The translations under genes were made by a program, and so were the position numbers. A model generated the notes under the pieces. It was not told the origin of the DNA. It saw only the letters and a list, made by a program, of their open reading frames with translations, and ran no database searches. This document shows positions 44,819 to 53,418 of a stretch of 64,000 nt of DNA, piece after piece; positions within the stretch are counted from its first letter, which is position 1; each line of letters starts with the position of its first letter. Source of the DNA: Streptomonospora mangrovi (GTDB lineage Bacteria > Actinomycetota > Actinomycetes > Streptosporangiales > Streptosporangiaceae). The stretch covers positions 1 to 64,000 of the forward strand of contig NZ_JAJAQC010000014.1 in NCBI RefSeq assembly GCF_027604915.1. The letters are read 5' to 3'.

Positions 44819-45196
44819 GTGACGAACGAAACCGCAACCATCTACGAGCGCATCGGCGGCCACGACGCCCTCACCACCGTGGTGGACGACCTCTACGTGC
44901 GCATCATGGCCGACCCCGAACTGGCCGTCTTCTTCACCGGCACCAGCCTGCCCAAGCTCAAGGGCCGCCAGGTGGAGTTCTTCAGCGCCGCCCTGGGCGG
45001 CCCCGACCACTACAGCGGCGGCGCGATGGACGAGGTCCACCGGGGCCGCGGCATCGAGCAGCGCCACTTCGACCTGGTCGCCGCCCACCTGGTCGACTCC
45101 CTCAAGGCCGCCGGCGTGCCCGGCGACACCATCGACGAGATCATCGGCGCCGTCGCCCCCCTCTCCGGCGCCATCGTCAGCAAGACCGAGGGCTGA
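44819..45196 (+). CDS. glbN: truncated haemoglobin, group I (HbN type)
   Basis: A 125-residue 2-on-2 globin. IYERIGGHDALTTVVDDLY carries the B10-type tyrosine and GG motif, and RGIEQRHFDLVAAHL holds the proximal histidine. Group I proteins turn over nitric oxide with oxygen. GTG 44819 is chosen because GAGG is about 8 nt upstream; GTG 44810 overlaps that site. The gene precedes the flavohaemoglobin by 226 bp on the same strand. Confidence 0.92.
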   Translation: MTNETATIYERIGGHDALTTVVDDLYVRIMADPELAVFFTGTSLPKLKGRQVEFFSAALGGPDHYSGGAMDEVHRGRGIEQRHFDLVAAHLVDSLKAAGVPGDTIDEIIGAVAPLSGAIVSKTEG

Positions 45197-45422
45197 TCCC
45201 CCCGTCCCCGCCCGCCCCCACACGCCGCGCCCGCACCGGGCGCGCCGGCACCGGCGCCGGACACGGCCGCGCGCCGCGAGCGGGAGACGACCGGGCGCCC
45301 TTGGCATGCCGCCCGACGCGCGGCCCGGCCCCGGCCGCTTCCGCCCCCATGCCCCGCCCCCTCGGCCGCCGCGCGCGCCGCGGCCGCCCGGGCGCGGGAT
45401 CCCTGCTAAGGAATCTGATCAC

Positions 45423-46562
45423 GTGGATGTCACGCGGCTGAAGGACAGTTGGAAGAAGGTCGCGGCCTACGGAGACGAAGTCCCGCTGTTCTTCTACTCC
45501 TCACTGTTCATCACCCACCCTGAGACCCGGTCGCTCTTCCCGGTCAGCATGGCCGGCCAGCGCGACCGGCTCGTCGGCGCGCTCGGCCGGATCGTCTCCG
45601 ACGTCGACCGCGTGGACGAACTGGTGCCCTTCCTCCAGGGACTGGGCCGCGACCACCGCAAGTTCGCGGTGGTCGCCGAGCACTACCCCGCCGTGGGCCA
45701 GGCCCTGCTGCACACCCTGGCCCACTTCCTCGGCCCGGAGTGGAAGCCCGAACTGGCCGAGGACTGGAGCGAGGCCTACGGCCTGGTCGCCAAGGTCATG
45801 ACCGAGGCCGCCGACGAGGCCGCCCGCACCACCCCGCCGTGGTGGGAGGCGCGCGTCATCAGCCACGAGCGGCGCAGCGCCGACGTCGCGGTCATCACCG
45901 TCCAGCCCGAGTACGAACTGGAGTACCGGCCCGGCCAGTCCGTCGCCGTGGAGACCCGGCTGCGGCCCAACGTGTGGCGGTTCTACACCCCCGCCAACGC
46001 GCCGCGCCGCAACGGCACCATCGAGTTCCACGTCCGGCTGGTCGGCGGCGGACCCGTCAGCACCACCCTCGTGCAGAGCGTGCAGCCCGGCGACTCCCTG
46101 CGCCTGGGCGCGCCGGTGGGCGACCGGCTGCTGCTCACCGGCAAGCGGGACCTGCTGCTGGTGGCGGGCGGCACCGGACTCGCCCCCTTCAAGGCGATGA
46201 TCGAGCAGCTCCGCGCCGAGCAGGCCGCCGGCGACGTGCGCCGGGTCAGCCTGTTCGTCGGCGCGCCCTACGCGCGCGACCACTACGACTACCCGGCGCT
46301 GCACGAGCTGGCCGGGGCCTGCCCGTGGCTGCGCGTCGTGCCGTGCGTCTCGCGCGAGGCGCCCCGGCCCGGGGTCGAGTCCGGCGACGCCGTGGACGTC
46401 GCGCTGCGCTACAGCACCTGGCCCGACGAGGACGTCTACGTCTGCGGCTCACCGGAGATGGTCACCGGCACGCTGCGCCGCCTCGCCCAGGCGGGCGTCA
46501 CCGAGGACCGCGTCCGATACGAGGACTTCGACACCACCAGCACGAGCGGAGGGAATCCGTGA
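45423..46562 (+). CDS. hmp: flavohaemoglobin-type nitric oxide dioxygenase
   Basis: A 379-residue protein: a globin domain (~1-135, proximal histidine in VVAEHYPAVGQALL), then an FAD-binding (~145-235, RFYTPANAPRRNG, with FxxP-like spacing) and NAD-binding domain (LLVAGGTGLAPFKAM; DVYVCGSPEMV). It oxidises NO to nitrate using NAD(P)H and oxygen. It is shorter than E. coli Hmp by ~17 residues. GTG 45423 has AAGGA 10 nt upstream. The stop overlaps the next gene start. Confidence 0.92.
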   Translation: MDVTRLKDSWKKVAAYGDEVPLFFYSSLFITHPETRSLFPVSMAGQRDRLVGALGRIVSDVDRVDELVPFLQGLGRDHRKFAVVAEHYPAVGQALLHTLAHFLGPEWKPELAEDWSEAYGLVAKVMTEAADEAARTTPPWWEARVISHERRSADVAVITVQPEYELEYRPGQSVAVETRLRPNVWRFYTPANAPRRNGTIEFHVRLVGGGPVSTTLVQSVQPGDSLRLGAPVGDRLLLTGKRDLLLVAGGTGLAPFKAMIEQLRAEQAAGDVRRVSLFVGAPYARDHYDYPALHELAGACPWLRVVPCVSREAPRPGVESGDAVDVALRYSTWPDEDVYVCGSPEMVTGTLRRLAQAGVTEDRVRYEDFDTTSTSGGNP

Positions 46563-47470
46563 CCGCACGCGAGGACATGGGTGCCAGGAGCCGGTCTTCA
46601 CAGCGGCTGAGTCCCGAGCGCGTCCGTGCCCAGGAGTTCTCCCGGGCCTCGCTGGGCCGGCGCGGGTACAACGAGGAGGAGGTGCGGCTGTTCATCGGCC
46701 GCGTCGCCGAGGACCTCGCCGCCAGCGACGCCGAGAAGGCCAGCCTGCGCGCCGAGATCGACCGGCTGCGGCGCCGCTACCGCGAGCAGAACCACTCGGC
46801 CGCCTCCGTGGAGGGGCCGCCCGCCGAGGCGGTCAACCTGCTCTCGGCCGCCCAGCAGCAGGCCGACGCCTACGTCGCCCAGGCCCAGGAGTACTGCCGC
46901 CAGCTCACCGTGCAGGCGCGCCGCCAGGCCGACGACATCCTGGTGGAGGCGCGCGACCAGGCCGGCGCCGCCGCCGAGGAGGCCGCGCGCGGCTACCGCG
47001 CGGGCGCCGGGTCCTCCTACACCCGCGAGGTGGAGGAGATGGAGCGCCGGGTGGCCTGGATCCAGACGTTCTGCCGGGCGGTGCAGATCCAGATGCAGGC
47101 GGCCAGCGACGCGTTCTCCCAGGAGATCGCCCGGCTCAGCGACTTCAGCACGCTGTCGGCCGAGCGGGACCGCCGCCAGCCCGACTCCCCCGACGGGGTC
47201 GGCGGCGCGCAGCGGGCGGCGCCCTCCGCGGCGACGCCGGCGGCCGCGGGTCCCTCCGCCGCCGGCCCCCTGGGTCCGGGCGTCCCGCCGGGCGCGGGTC
47301 CGGTCGGCCCGGCGGCCGGCCCGCCCACCGCCGGTCCCGCCGGCCCCGGTCCCGGACACGGCATCGGGCCCGACCTGGACGCCGTGCCGCAGCACCGCTA
47401 CGCCGGCGGCCACGAGCCCGACCACCGCGCCCCCGACGAGAGCGGCACCGCCTGGCTGCCCCGCGGCTGA
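46559..47470 (+). CDS. DivIVA-like coiled-coil protein coupled to flavohaemoglobin
   Basis: A 303-residue protein. Residues ~15-75 match the DivIVA N-terminal motif (RAQEFSRASLGRRGYNEEEV, then a heptad helix). Residues ~90-190 are coiled coil with many Ala/Gln, and the tail (~200-300) is Pro/Gly/Ala-rich. GTG 46559 overlaps the hmp stop (GTGA), with GGAGGG 5 nt upstream. DivIVA-like proteins mark curved membranes or poles; coupling to NO detoxification is unusual. Confidence 0.85.
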   Translation: MTAREDMGARSRSSQRLSPERVRAQEFSRASLGRRGYNEEEVRLFIGRVAEDLAASDAEKASLRAEIDRLRRRYREQNHSAASVEGPPAEAVNLLSAAQQQADAYVAQAQEYCRQLTVQARRQADDILVEARDQAGAAAEEAARGYRAGAGSSYTREVEEMERRVAWIQTFCRAVQIQMQAASDAFSQEIARLSDFSTLSAERDRRQPDSPDGVGGAQRAAPSAATPAAAGPSAAGPLGPGVPPGAGPVGPAAGPPTAGPAGPGPGHGIGPDLDAVPQHRYAGGHEPDHRAPDESGTAWLPRG

Positions 47471-47490
47471 CCCCGCCGCACCGCCCGCCG

Positions 47491-47528
47491 TGCCCGCCGC
47501 ACCGACGGCCCGGCGGGCGCGGCGGGCA
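47491..47528. terminator. GC-rich hairpin after the DivIVA-like gene
   Basis: A 10-bp perfect stem TGCCCGCCGC with an 18-nt loop, 20 nt past the DivIVA-like stop. It is one of two hairpins between the two convergent genes. Confidence 0.6.
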
Positions 47529-47536
47529 CACGCCAA

Positions 47537-47572
47537 GGCCGCGCCCCGGCTGGCACCGGCCGGGGCGCGGCC
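47537..47572. terminator. bidirectional hairpin between DivIVA-like and GH6 genes
   Basis: A 14-bp perfect stem (GGCCGCGCCCCGGC) with an 8-nt loop in the convergent spacer, so it can terminate both transcripts. Neither side has a long T tract. Confidence 0.65.
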
Positions 47573-47666
47573 CGCTGTGTGCGAACAGCGATGGTTCAGG
47601 TGTTCAGCGCATCATCCTCTCCGCACCGGCTCCCGCCGGCTCTTACCTGGTGTCCGCACCGGCTCG

Positions 47667-49433
47667 TTACACCGGCGGGTGGGCGTTGGCCAGCAGCTCC
47701 TGGAACTGCGCCGGGAACCAGTGGCCCGACAGCGGGGCGTTGCCCAGCGCGCCGGACATGTTGAAGTTGTTGCGCGCGTTGCCCTCGTAGGTGGGGTCGC
47801 ACATCCGGTCGAAGCCCTTGCCCTCGTCGTTCTCGATGAACTCGCTGGAGCCGTCGGACTCGCCCGGGGGCTTCACCCACACGTAGGCGTCGATGCCGGG
47901 TTCGGGGTTGGCCTGCGGGCGCTCGCCCAGGCCCGCGCCGGACTGGTTGCACCAGTTGCCGACGTGGATGCGCCGGTCGACGCGGCTCTCGTCCACGAAC
48001 GTGTTGAGGTTGGTGGAGGAGCTGGGGCCGCTGGGCCGCTCCGAGCCGCCCCACCCGTTGCGGGAGGTGTCGATCAGCATGCCGATGTCGCTGTTGAACC
48101 CGGCGGACACGGCGCGGGTGCGCAGCGCCTGGGCGAACGACAGCTCGTCGACGTACCGGTTCCAGTCGACCCAGCTCGACTGGCGGATCTGCTGGCCGTT
48201 CACGGTGCCGTTGACGTCGATGTAGGGCTCCTCCAGCGCCGAGTAGTTGGCGGTGTTGACGATGAACCCGTGCACGTCGTCGACCGAGGCGCCGCCGGTG
48301 GTGGCCGCGTCGTGGAACAGCTCGACCGACGGGCCGAGGTTGTCGTCCCAGCCCAGCCAGCCGTGGTGGCCGGCGTCGATGTAGTTGTAGACGTTGGGGA
48401 TGGCGCCGAGCTGGTCCAGGGCGTAGGCCACGCCCTCGACGTAGTTGCCGTTGGCCAGCATCTCGTTGCAGTTCTCGGTCGCCGTGGGCCGGCTGCCGAC
48501 GTTGGTCACGAGGTTGGGCAGCGAGTCCGGCTCGATCGTGGTCACGATGCGCAGGTCGGCGAACGCCGGGTCGCTCATGATGTCCGCGATCGGGTCGATG
48601 TAGTCGTTCTTGTAGACGTCGATCTCGTCGGGGCCGAGTTCGCCGTTGGAGGCCAGCGCCGCGCAGTCGCGGCCCGGCAGGTTGTAGATGACGACCTGGA
48701 TCACCATGGGGTCGCCGTCGGCCTGGGCGACCGCCTCTTCGAGGTGGTCGCGCAGCCCCATGCTGCCGGTGGTGGGGCTGTCGTTGCCCTCGATCGCGCC
48801 GCGCCGGTCCATCCACACGGCGGTGGACTCGTCGGCGATGGCGTCACCGCCGGGCTCGCCGGCCGCGTTCTCCGACCAGATGGGGTTGACGTACATGTCG
48901 GCGCCCGCGAACGGGTTGTCGACCTTCTCGCCCGGCTCCGGCGGGTCCGTGGGGTCGGGGTCCGGCGGGTCGGTCGGGTCGGGGTCGGGCTCGTTGGTGC
49001 CGCCGTCGCAGACCACGCCGTTCAGCGTGAACGACTCCGGCACCTCGTTCTCACCGCTGAAGGTGCCGTTGAAGCCGATCTGCGCGCTGCCGTTAGTCGC
49101 CAGCGTGCCGTTGTAGTTGGCGTTGGTGACGGTCACGGCCCGGCCGGACTGGCTGAAGGAGCCGTTCCACCCGTTGCCGATCCGCTGGTCGCCGGAGAAC
49201 TCCCACTCCAGCTCCCAGGAGTTGAGCGCGTCGCCGAGGTTGGTGATGGACACACTGGCCGTGAAGCCGGTGGACCACTCGTTCACCACCGTGTACTCGA
49301 CCTCGCACCCCTCGGCCGCCTGCGCGGGCGAGGCCACGGCGAGCGTGGCCGCGCCGAGCGCGAGCGCCGAGGCGCCCGCCACGGCCCGGCCCGGCCACCA
49401 CCGGGCTCGCCCGCGATGGGGCTGTGATCTCAT
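47667..49433 (-). CDS. GH6 exocellulase with N-terminal CBM2 (Cel6B type)
   Basis: A 588-residue secreted cellobiohydrolase. A signal peptide ends at AQA (~39), CBM2 covers ~41-143 (NGWNGSFSQSG), a Pro/Asp/Thr linker with two PTDPPDPDPTDPP-like repeats follows, and GH6 spans ~170-588. The family signature VTTIEPDSLPN and the acid-bearing YIDAGHHGWLGW are present. The CBM2-linker-GH6 order is that of Thermobifida Cel6B, which attacks the non-reducing end. ATG 49433 has AAGGAGG 4 nt upstream. No CelR box precedes it directly, so it probably shares the GH48 transcript. Confidence 0.95.
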   Translation of the reverse strand: MRSQPHRGRARWWPGRAVAGASALALGAATLAVASPAQAAEGCEVEYTVVNEWSTGFTASVSITNLGDALNSWELEWEFSGDQRIGNGWNGSFSQSGRAVTVTNANYNGTLATNGSAQIGFNGTFSGENEVPESFTLNGVVCDGGTNEPDPDPTDPPDPDPTDPPEPGEKVDNPFAGADMYVNPIWSENAAGEPGGDAIADESTAVWMDRRGAIEGNDSPTTGSMGLRDHLEEAVAQADGDPMVIQVVIYNLPGRDCAALASNGELGPDEIDVYKNDYIDPIADIMSDPAFADLRIVTTIEPDSLPNLVTNVGSRPTATENCNEMLANGNYVEGVAYALDQLGAIPNVYNYIDAGHHGWLGWDDNLGPSVELFHDAATTGGASVDDVHGFIVNTANYSALEEPYIDVNGTVNGQQIRQSSWVDWNRYVDELSFAQALRTRAVSAGFNSDIGMLIDTSRNGWGGSERPSGPSSSTNLNTFVDESRVDRRIHVGNWCNQSGAGLGERPQANPEPGIDAYVWVKPPGESDGSSEFIENDEGKGFDRMCDPTYEGNARNNFNMSGALGNAPLSGHWFPAQFQELLANAHPPV

Positions 49434-49665
49434 GAATCCTCCTTGTACGGGTGGCCCGCCGGCCCGGGGGCCGGGTGCGGCGAGCCGTTCAGGGGATGGG
49501 GAGGGCGGCCGCCGGCCGATGTCCGGCGGCCGGTTCTTCCGGACCGGCGTTCAGCGCCCCGCCGCCGTGCGGCGGCGGCGGAACGCGAGGCCCGCCGGTC
49601 CGGAAGGTCGTGGTGCCCGGCCGGGTCCGGCGGCGGGCACCGCTCGCGCGGCGCCCGCCGGCCGG

Positions 49666-52581
49666 CTAGCCGAACAGGTTGTCGTGCGTCGCGAAGGCCG
49701 TGGCGATCTCCGCCTGCGACCAGAACCGGTGGTAGGTGAAGGTGGGGGCCGGCCCGTCGGGGTTGGCGAGGTAGTCCTCGACCTTGGACCACTGCGGGTC
49801 GTCCTCGTAGAAGGAGCGGATGGACAGGAACGTCGAGCCGGGCTCGACCGGGTCGCCGTTGGCCATCTGGCCCGACCAGCCGTTGGGGACGTACACCTCG
49901 TCCTCGAAGCGCGCGTAGTCGGCGCGGGACTCCTCGACGGCGATGCCGAGGTCGTCCTCGTTGGCGATCAGGGCGTCCAGCAGGCCCTCGCCGGTGGTGC
50001 GCGCCTCGGCGTCGCCGGAGGCCGCGGCGTAGTAGAGCAGCGTCTTGGCCAGGGAGGCCGCGACACCGACGTCCTGGCCGTGGGACACGACCTCGACGTG
50101 CAGGTCGGGGTTGCCGGTGGACTGGCCGTCCCAGGTGTCGGGCTCACCCGTCCACTCCATGTCGGCCGGGACCGCGAAGTCGCCGCCCGTTCCGACCTCG
50201 GTGTTGGCGATGGCCCACGGCACCCAGTCCTCCAGGATGCCGCCGGCGCGCTCGTCGCCGGTCTCGTAGTAGAGCTGGGCGACGCGCTCCATGCCCCACA
50301 CCTGGAAGCCGAACCAGCGGTTGGACGGCGGGTCGTGCCACACCGGCTGCCAGTCGTAGTAGAGGCCGTAGAAGGTGGGCGAGCCGGCCGGGGGCTCGGC
50401 GTACCTGCCGGCCCAACTGTTGGTCGCGCCGCCCGCGATGCCGCCCTCGGCGGACTGGAGCCACTCCATGAACTCCAGTTGGCGGTCCATGCTGGTGGCC
50501 CAGTCCTCGGCCGCCGTCGGCGACTCGGGGATCAGCTCGGGCACCTCCGACAGCGCGTAGGCCGCCATCGGGTTCTGGTAGCCCTGGTGGGAGGAGCTGC
50601 CGCCGATGCGCCACGCCCACGGGTACTGCGCCGACTCCATGGCGCCGCCCCAGGCGTAGTACCAGGACATCAGGTAGTGGGCGCTGTTCTTGCCCTGGCC
50701 GGCCGCGCACTGCTGCGGGCCGACGCAGTCGCCGATCTCCTTGAAGTACTTGTCGAACATGGCGTAGCGCAGGTAGTCGCCCATCTTGGCGGCGTCGCTG
50801 ACCACGTCGGCGACCTCGCCGGCGTTGCCCTGCTCCTCGGCCCACTGGTGCGCCCAGTACGCCACCTGCACCGCGCGGGCGTCGGCGTCGGGGGCGTTGG
50901 TGTAGCGCCACTGCTGGGAGTAGGCGGAGTCGTCGGTGAACAGGTCGAGGAACCCGTTCTCGCCGCCGTGGGCGAACGTCTCGCACGAGGGGTGCGGGAC
51001 GGTCTCCCACACCGACTCCTGCGAGCCGCGCTGGAAGGTGTTGATGAAGGCCGGGGCGTCGTCGGTGCCGTCGCCGCAGAAGCCGTAGCCGTAGGTGTTG
51101 TCGACGTCCAGCAGCCAGTGCATGCCGTAGACCTCGTCGGTCCCGTAGGTGCTGCTCAGCTCCTGGGCCAGCGGGTCCTCGCCGACCGGGACATCCTGGT
51201 CGAGCGCCGCCGGGTAGCCCTGCGGGGTGTCGTGCTCGGGGATGTAGGTGGCCGGGGCCGAGGGGTCGTAGGAGCCGTTGGTCGGCTGGTCCTCGGTCTC
51301 GGGGATGATGAACTCCTCCAGCGACGCCCACGCGTCGTTGAAGGGGCCCCAGTCACCGGTGATGCGGCCGTAGTCGGCCTCCAGCCACAGGTAGTAGCTG
51401 AACGCCTCGGAGGTGGTGGCGTGGCCGTGGTCGGGCGCCTCCACGATCAGGGTCTCGACCGAGTGGTAGGGCACGAGCAGGCCGTCGAACTCGCGGAAGT
51501 AGCCGCTGGCGGGGTCCTTGATCTTCTCGTACTGCTCAAGGAACGCCGCCTCGTAGTCCGAGGTGCTCGCGTCGATCTCGGTGACCTCGACGGTGTCGGA
51601 GCCGTAGCCCTGGCCGGAGGCGGTGATGACCGCCGAGCCGAGCGCGCCGCCGTTGTCGGCGGAGGAGACCGTGACCTCCTGCTCGGTGTCCCAGTTGTCG
51701 GGCGTGAAGGTCAGCTCGGCGCCGTCGGAGACGGTGATGTCGGAGCTGCCCTCGGTGCGCTCGACGGTGACGTCCACGGGGGCGTCGGGGGAGTTGGACA
51801 GCGAGACGTCGAAGGTGGCGGTGCCGCCCTGGCGCACGCTGAGGTTGGCCGGGGTGGCCTGGAGCTGCGGCTCGTCGATGACCTCCACCGCGGCGGCGCC
51901 GGAGGTGGTGCTGGCGCCCTGGTCGTCGACCGCGGTGGCGGTGACCGAGTAGGGGCCGACCTCCGCGTCGGACCAGGTGGCGGTGTAGGGGGCGGTGTCG
52001 TCGGTGGCGATCTCGGTGCCGTCGGCCTCGAAGACCACGTGGTCGATCTCGCCGTCGCTGTCGCTGGCCTCGGCGGCCAGCTCGATGTCCTCGCCCGCGA
52101 GGAAGGTCGCGCCGTCGGCCGGGGAAGTCAGCTCGACCTCGGGGGCCGCGTTCTCCTCGGCGCCGTTGCAGGCGGTGCCGTTGAGCGTGAAGGACTCGGG
52201 CACGCCGTTGGATCCGCTGATGCTGCCCTGGAACCCCACGGTGGCGGACTCCCCGCTGCCGAGGTCGGGGTTCCAGCCGGGGTGGCGCACGGTCACGTTG
52301 GCGCCGGACTGGCTGAACTCGCCGGACCAGCCGTTGGTGACGCGCTGGCCGTCGGGGAACGCCCAGCCCAGCGACCAGTTGCTGACCGGGTCGCCCTCGT
52401 TGGTCACCGTGACGTTGGCGGTGAAGCCGCTGCCCCACTCGTTGGTGATCTGGTAGTCGACGGAACACGCCGTGGCGGCGAACGCGGGCGTGGTCGGCGT
52501 CAGTGCGGCCACAAGGGCCGCGGCCACGCCGCCCGCTAACAGCCGCCCGCGCGGCCATCGGGTTAACAGCCGGGAACCCAT
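49666..52581 (-). CDS. GH48 processive cellulase with CBM2 and two beta modules
   Basis: A 971-residue secreted enzyme. The signal peptide ends near residue 36, CBM2 is at ~38-140, a Big_9-type Ig module at ~148-235 (DSDGEIDHVVFEADGTEIA), another beta module at ~240-335 (LSVRQGGTATFDVSLS), and GH48 at ~338-971. The catalytic glutamate lies in HGHATTSEAFSYY. GH48 enzymes work from the reducing end and synergise with GH6 exocellulases. Length is close to Thermobifida Cel48A. ATG 52581 has GGAGGT about 11 nt upstream. Two CelR-type boxes lie 408-509 nt upstream. Confidence 0.95.
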   Translation of the reverse strand: MGSRLLTRWPRGRLLAGGVAAALVAALTPTTPAFAATACSVDYQITNEWGSGFTANVTVTNEGDPVSNWSLGWAFPDGQRVTNGWSGEFSQSGANVTVRHPGWNPDLGSGESATVGFQGSISGSNGVPESFTLNGTACNGAEENAAPEVELTSPADGATFLAGEDIELAAEASDSDGEIDHVVFEADGTEIATDDTAPYTATWSDAEVGPYSVTATAVDDQGASTTSGAAAVEVIDEPQLQATPANLSVRQGGTATFDVSLSNSPDAPVDVTVERTEGSSDITVSDGAELTFTPDNWDTEQEVTVSSADNGGALGSAVITASGQGYGSDTVEVTEIDASTSDYEAAFLEQYEKIKDPASGYFREFDGLLVPYHSVETLIVEAPDHGHATTSEAFSYYLWLEADYGRITGDWGPFNDAWASLEEFIIPETEDQPTNGSYDPSAPATYIPEHDTPQGYPAALDQDVPVGEDPLAQELSSTYGTDEVYGMHWLLDVDNTYGYGFCGDGTDDAPAFINTFQRGSQESVWETVPHPSCETFAHGGENGFLDLFTDDSAYSQQWRYTNAPDADARAVQVAYWAHQWAEEQGNAGEVADVVSDAAKMGDYLRYAMFDKYFKEIGDCVGPQQCAAGQGKNSAHYLMSWYYAWGGAMESAQYPWAWRIGGSSSHQGYQNPMAAYALSEVPELIPESPTAAEDWATSMDRQLEFMEWLQSAEGGIAGGATNSWAGRYAEPPAGSPTFYGLYYDWQPVWHDPPSNRWFGFQVWGMERVAQLYYETGDERAGGILEDWVPWAIANTEVGTGGDFAVPADMEWTGEPDTWDGQSTGNPDLHVEVVSHGQDVGVAASLAKTLLYYAAASGDAEARTTGEGLLDALIANEDDLGIAVEESRADYARFEDEVYVPNGWSGQMANGDPVEPGSTFLSIRSFYEDDPQWSKVEDYLANPDGPAPTFTYHRFWSQAEIATAFATHDNLFG

Positions 52582-52988
52582 GGTGAGGAGTACCTCCAGT
52601 TTCCGTGAGGTCCCGCCACGGCGGCGGGATGTGGGGGATACGCCCGGGGGCGCGTGAAGCCGGCGGTGGGCACGGAGGAGGGGACAGGGGAGGACACGGA
52701 GGTCACGCGCGGCCACCCAGGGTGACCGCGCCGGCCGTCGGTGCGGGGTCCGCGAGGGGCGGACGCGGATGGAGCGGATGGAGCGGAAGCGAAAGGAGCG
52801 GGGGCGGAGCCCGCGGCGTCGCACCGGTGAGGGGGATGTGGGGGATGCGGTGTGGGGGATGTCAGCGGGGACGCGGTGGGGGATGCGCCAGGGGGATGTG
52901 GGGGACGAGGGGGCGCCCAGGGGGATGGATGCCGGTGTCGTTGCGGGGATCGTGGGGGATCGAGGGGGATGGACGTTCGGCAGCGGTC
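52582..52988 (-). promoter_or_regulatory. long GH48 leader with GGGGGAT repeats
   Basis: About 400 nt of leader between the operators and the GH48 start. The plus strand has about nine GGGGGAT units (mostly GTGGGGGATG or AGGGGGATG; one GGGGGAC variant) between 52631 and 52975; the mRNA is correspondingly C-rich. No hairpin terminator or short coding frame stands out. Confidence 0.6.
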
Positions 52989-53002
52989 TGGGAGCGCTCC
53001 CA
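52989..53002. promoter_or_regulatory. CelR-type operator 1
   Basis: TGGGAGCGCTCCCA is a perfect 14-bp palindrome identical to the CelR box known from Thermobifida cellulase genes. CelR is a LacI-family repressor relieved by cellobiose. Confidence 0.9.
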
Positions 53003-53076
53003 GATCCGGTTGGGCTCCACCGCGATGCGCCGGAGCCTTGGCGGTTGACGCGCTCCGGGATGATCTGCGTCACTCC

Positions 53077-53090
53077 TGGGAGCGCTCCCA
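53077..53090. promoter_or_regulatory. CelR-type operator 2
   Basis: A second perfect TGGGAGCGCTCCCA, 88 bp from the first and 4 nt past the -10 box of the predicted GH48 promoter. It covers the expected start of transcription. Confidence 0.92.
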
Positions 53091-53093
53091 ATC

Positions 53094-53122
53094 ACAGTAA
53101 CGAGATCATTTCGGCGTGTAAA
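53094..53122 (-). promoter_or_regulatory. predicted GH48 promoter
   Basis: Minus-strand TTTACA (53122-53117) and TACTGT (53099-53094) with a 17-nt spacer, next to CelR operator 2. This gives a leader of about 500 nt. Confidence 0.72.
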
Positions 53123-53198
53123 CCGTCTATGACGTTTTTCCCCCACCAATCCCCGCGCTCCCGCGGTCTGGCCGGGATGCGGGAGCGCCGGCGGGCGC

Positions 53199-53377
53199 GG
53201 GGAAAGGGGCCGTGCGGGGTCGGCGGCGGCCGCCGTCCGTCGGGGAGGCGGGGGACGTAGGGGGCAGCCGAATCGGTGGGGAAAGGAGCCGTGCGGGGTC
53301 GGCCGTCCGGCCAGGGAGGCGGGAGCGGAGGGCCGAAACCGGTGGGGTTGGGGAAGGAAGCCGCTGTGCGGGGCCGG
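53199..53377. repeat. three imperfect GC-rich repeats
   Basis: Cores of 25-28 nt, beginning GGGGAAAGG(G/A)GCCGTGCGG, occur at 53199, 53278 and 53350, spaced 79 and 72 nt. The third runs into a palindrome. They fill the gap between the GH48 promoter and the DUF6177-like gene. Confidence 0.6.
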
Positions 53378-53389
53378 CCGGCCCCGCAC
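53366..53389 (-). terminator. 24-bp palindrome after the DUF6177-like gene
   Basis: GTGCGGGGCCGG followed directly by its complement, 30 nt past the stop. It forms a strong GC hairpin without a T tract. Confidence 0.6.
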
Positions 53390-53418
53390 CACCAGGGCGG
53401 GCGGCGACCGGGGACGGA

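Noticed and set aside
49434-49665. CelR operator in front of the GH6 gene
   Set aside because: I looked for TGGGAGCGCTCCCA and near matches in the GH48-GH6 gap and found none; GH6 more likely depends on the GH48 promoter.
49117-52539. Very long plus-strand open frame opposite the GH48 gene
   Set aside because: It is the mirror of a GC-rich coding gene. It is low in diversity (Gly/Val/Ala/Arg-rich), has no recognisable domain, and the GH48 frame is certain.
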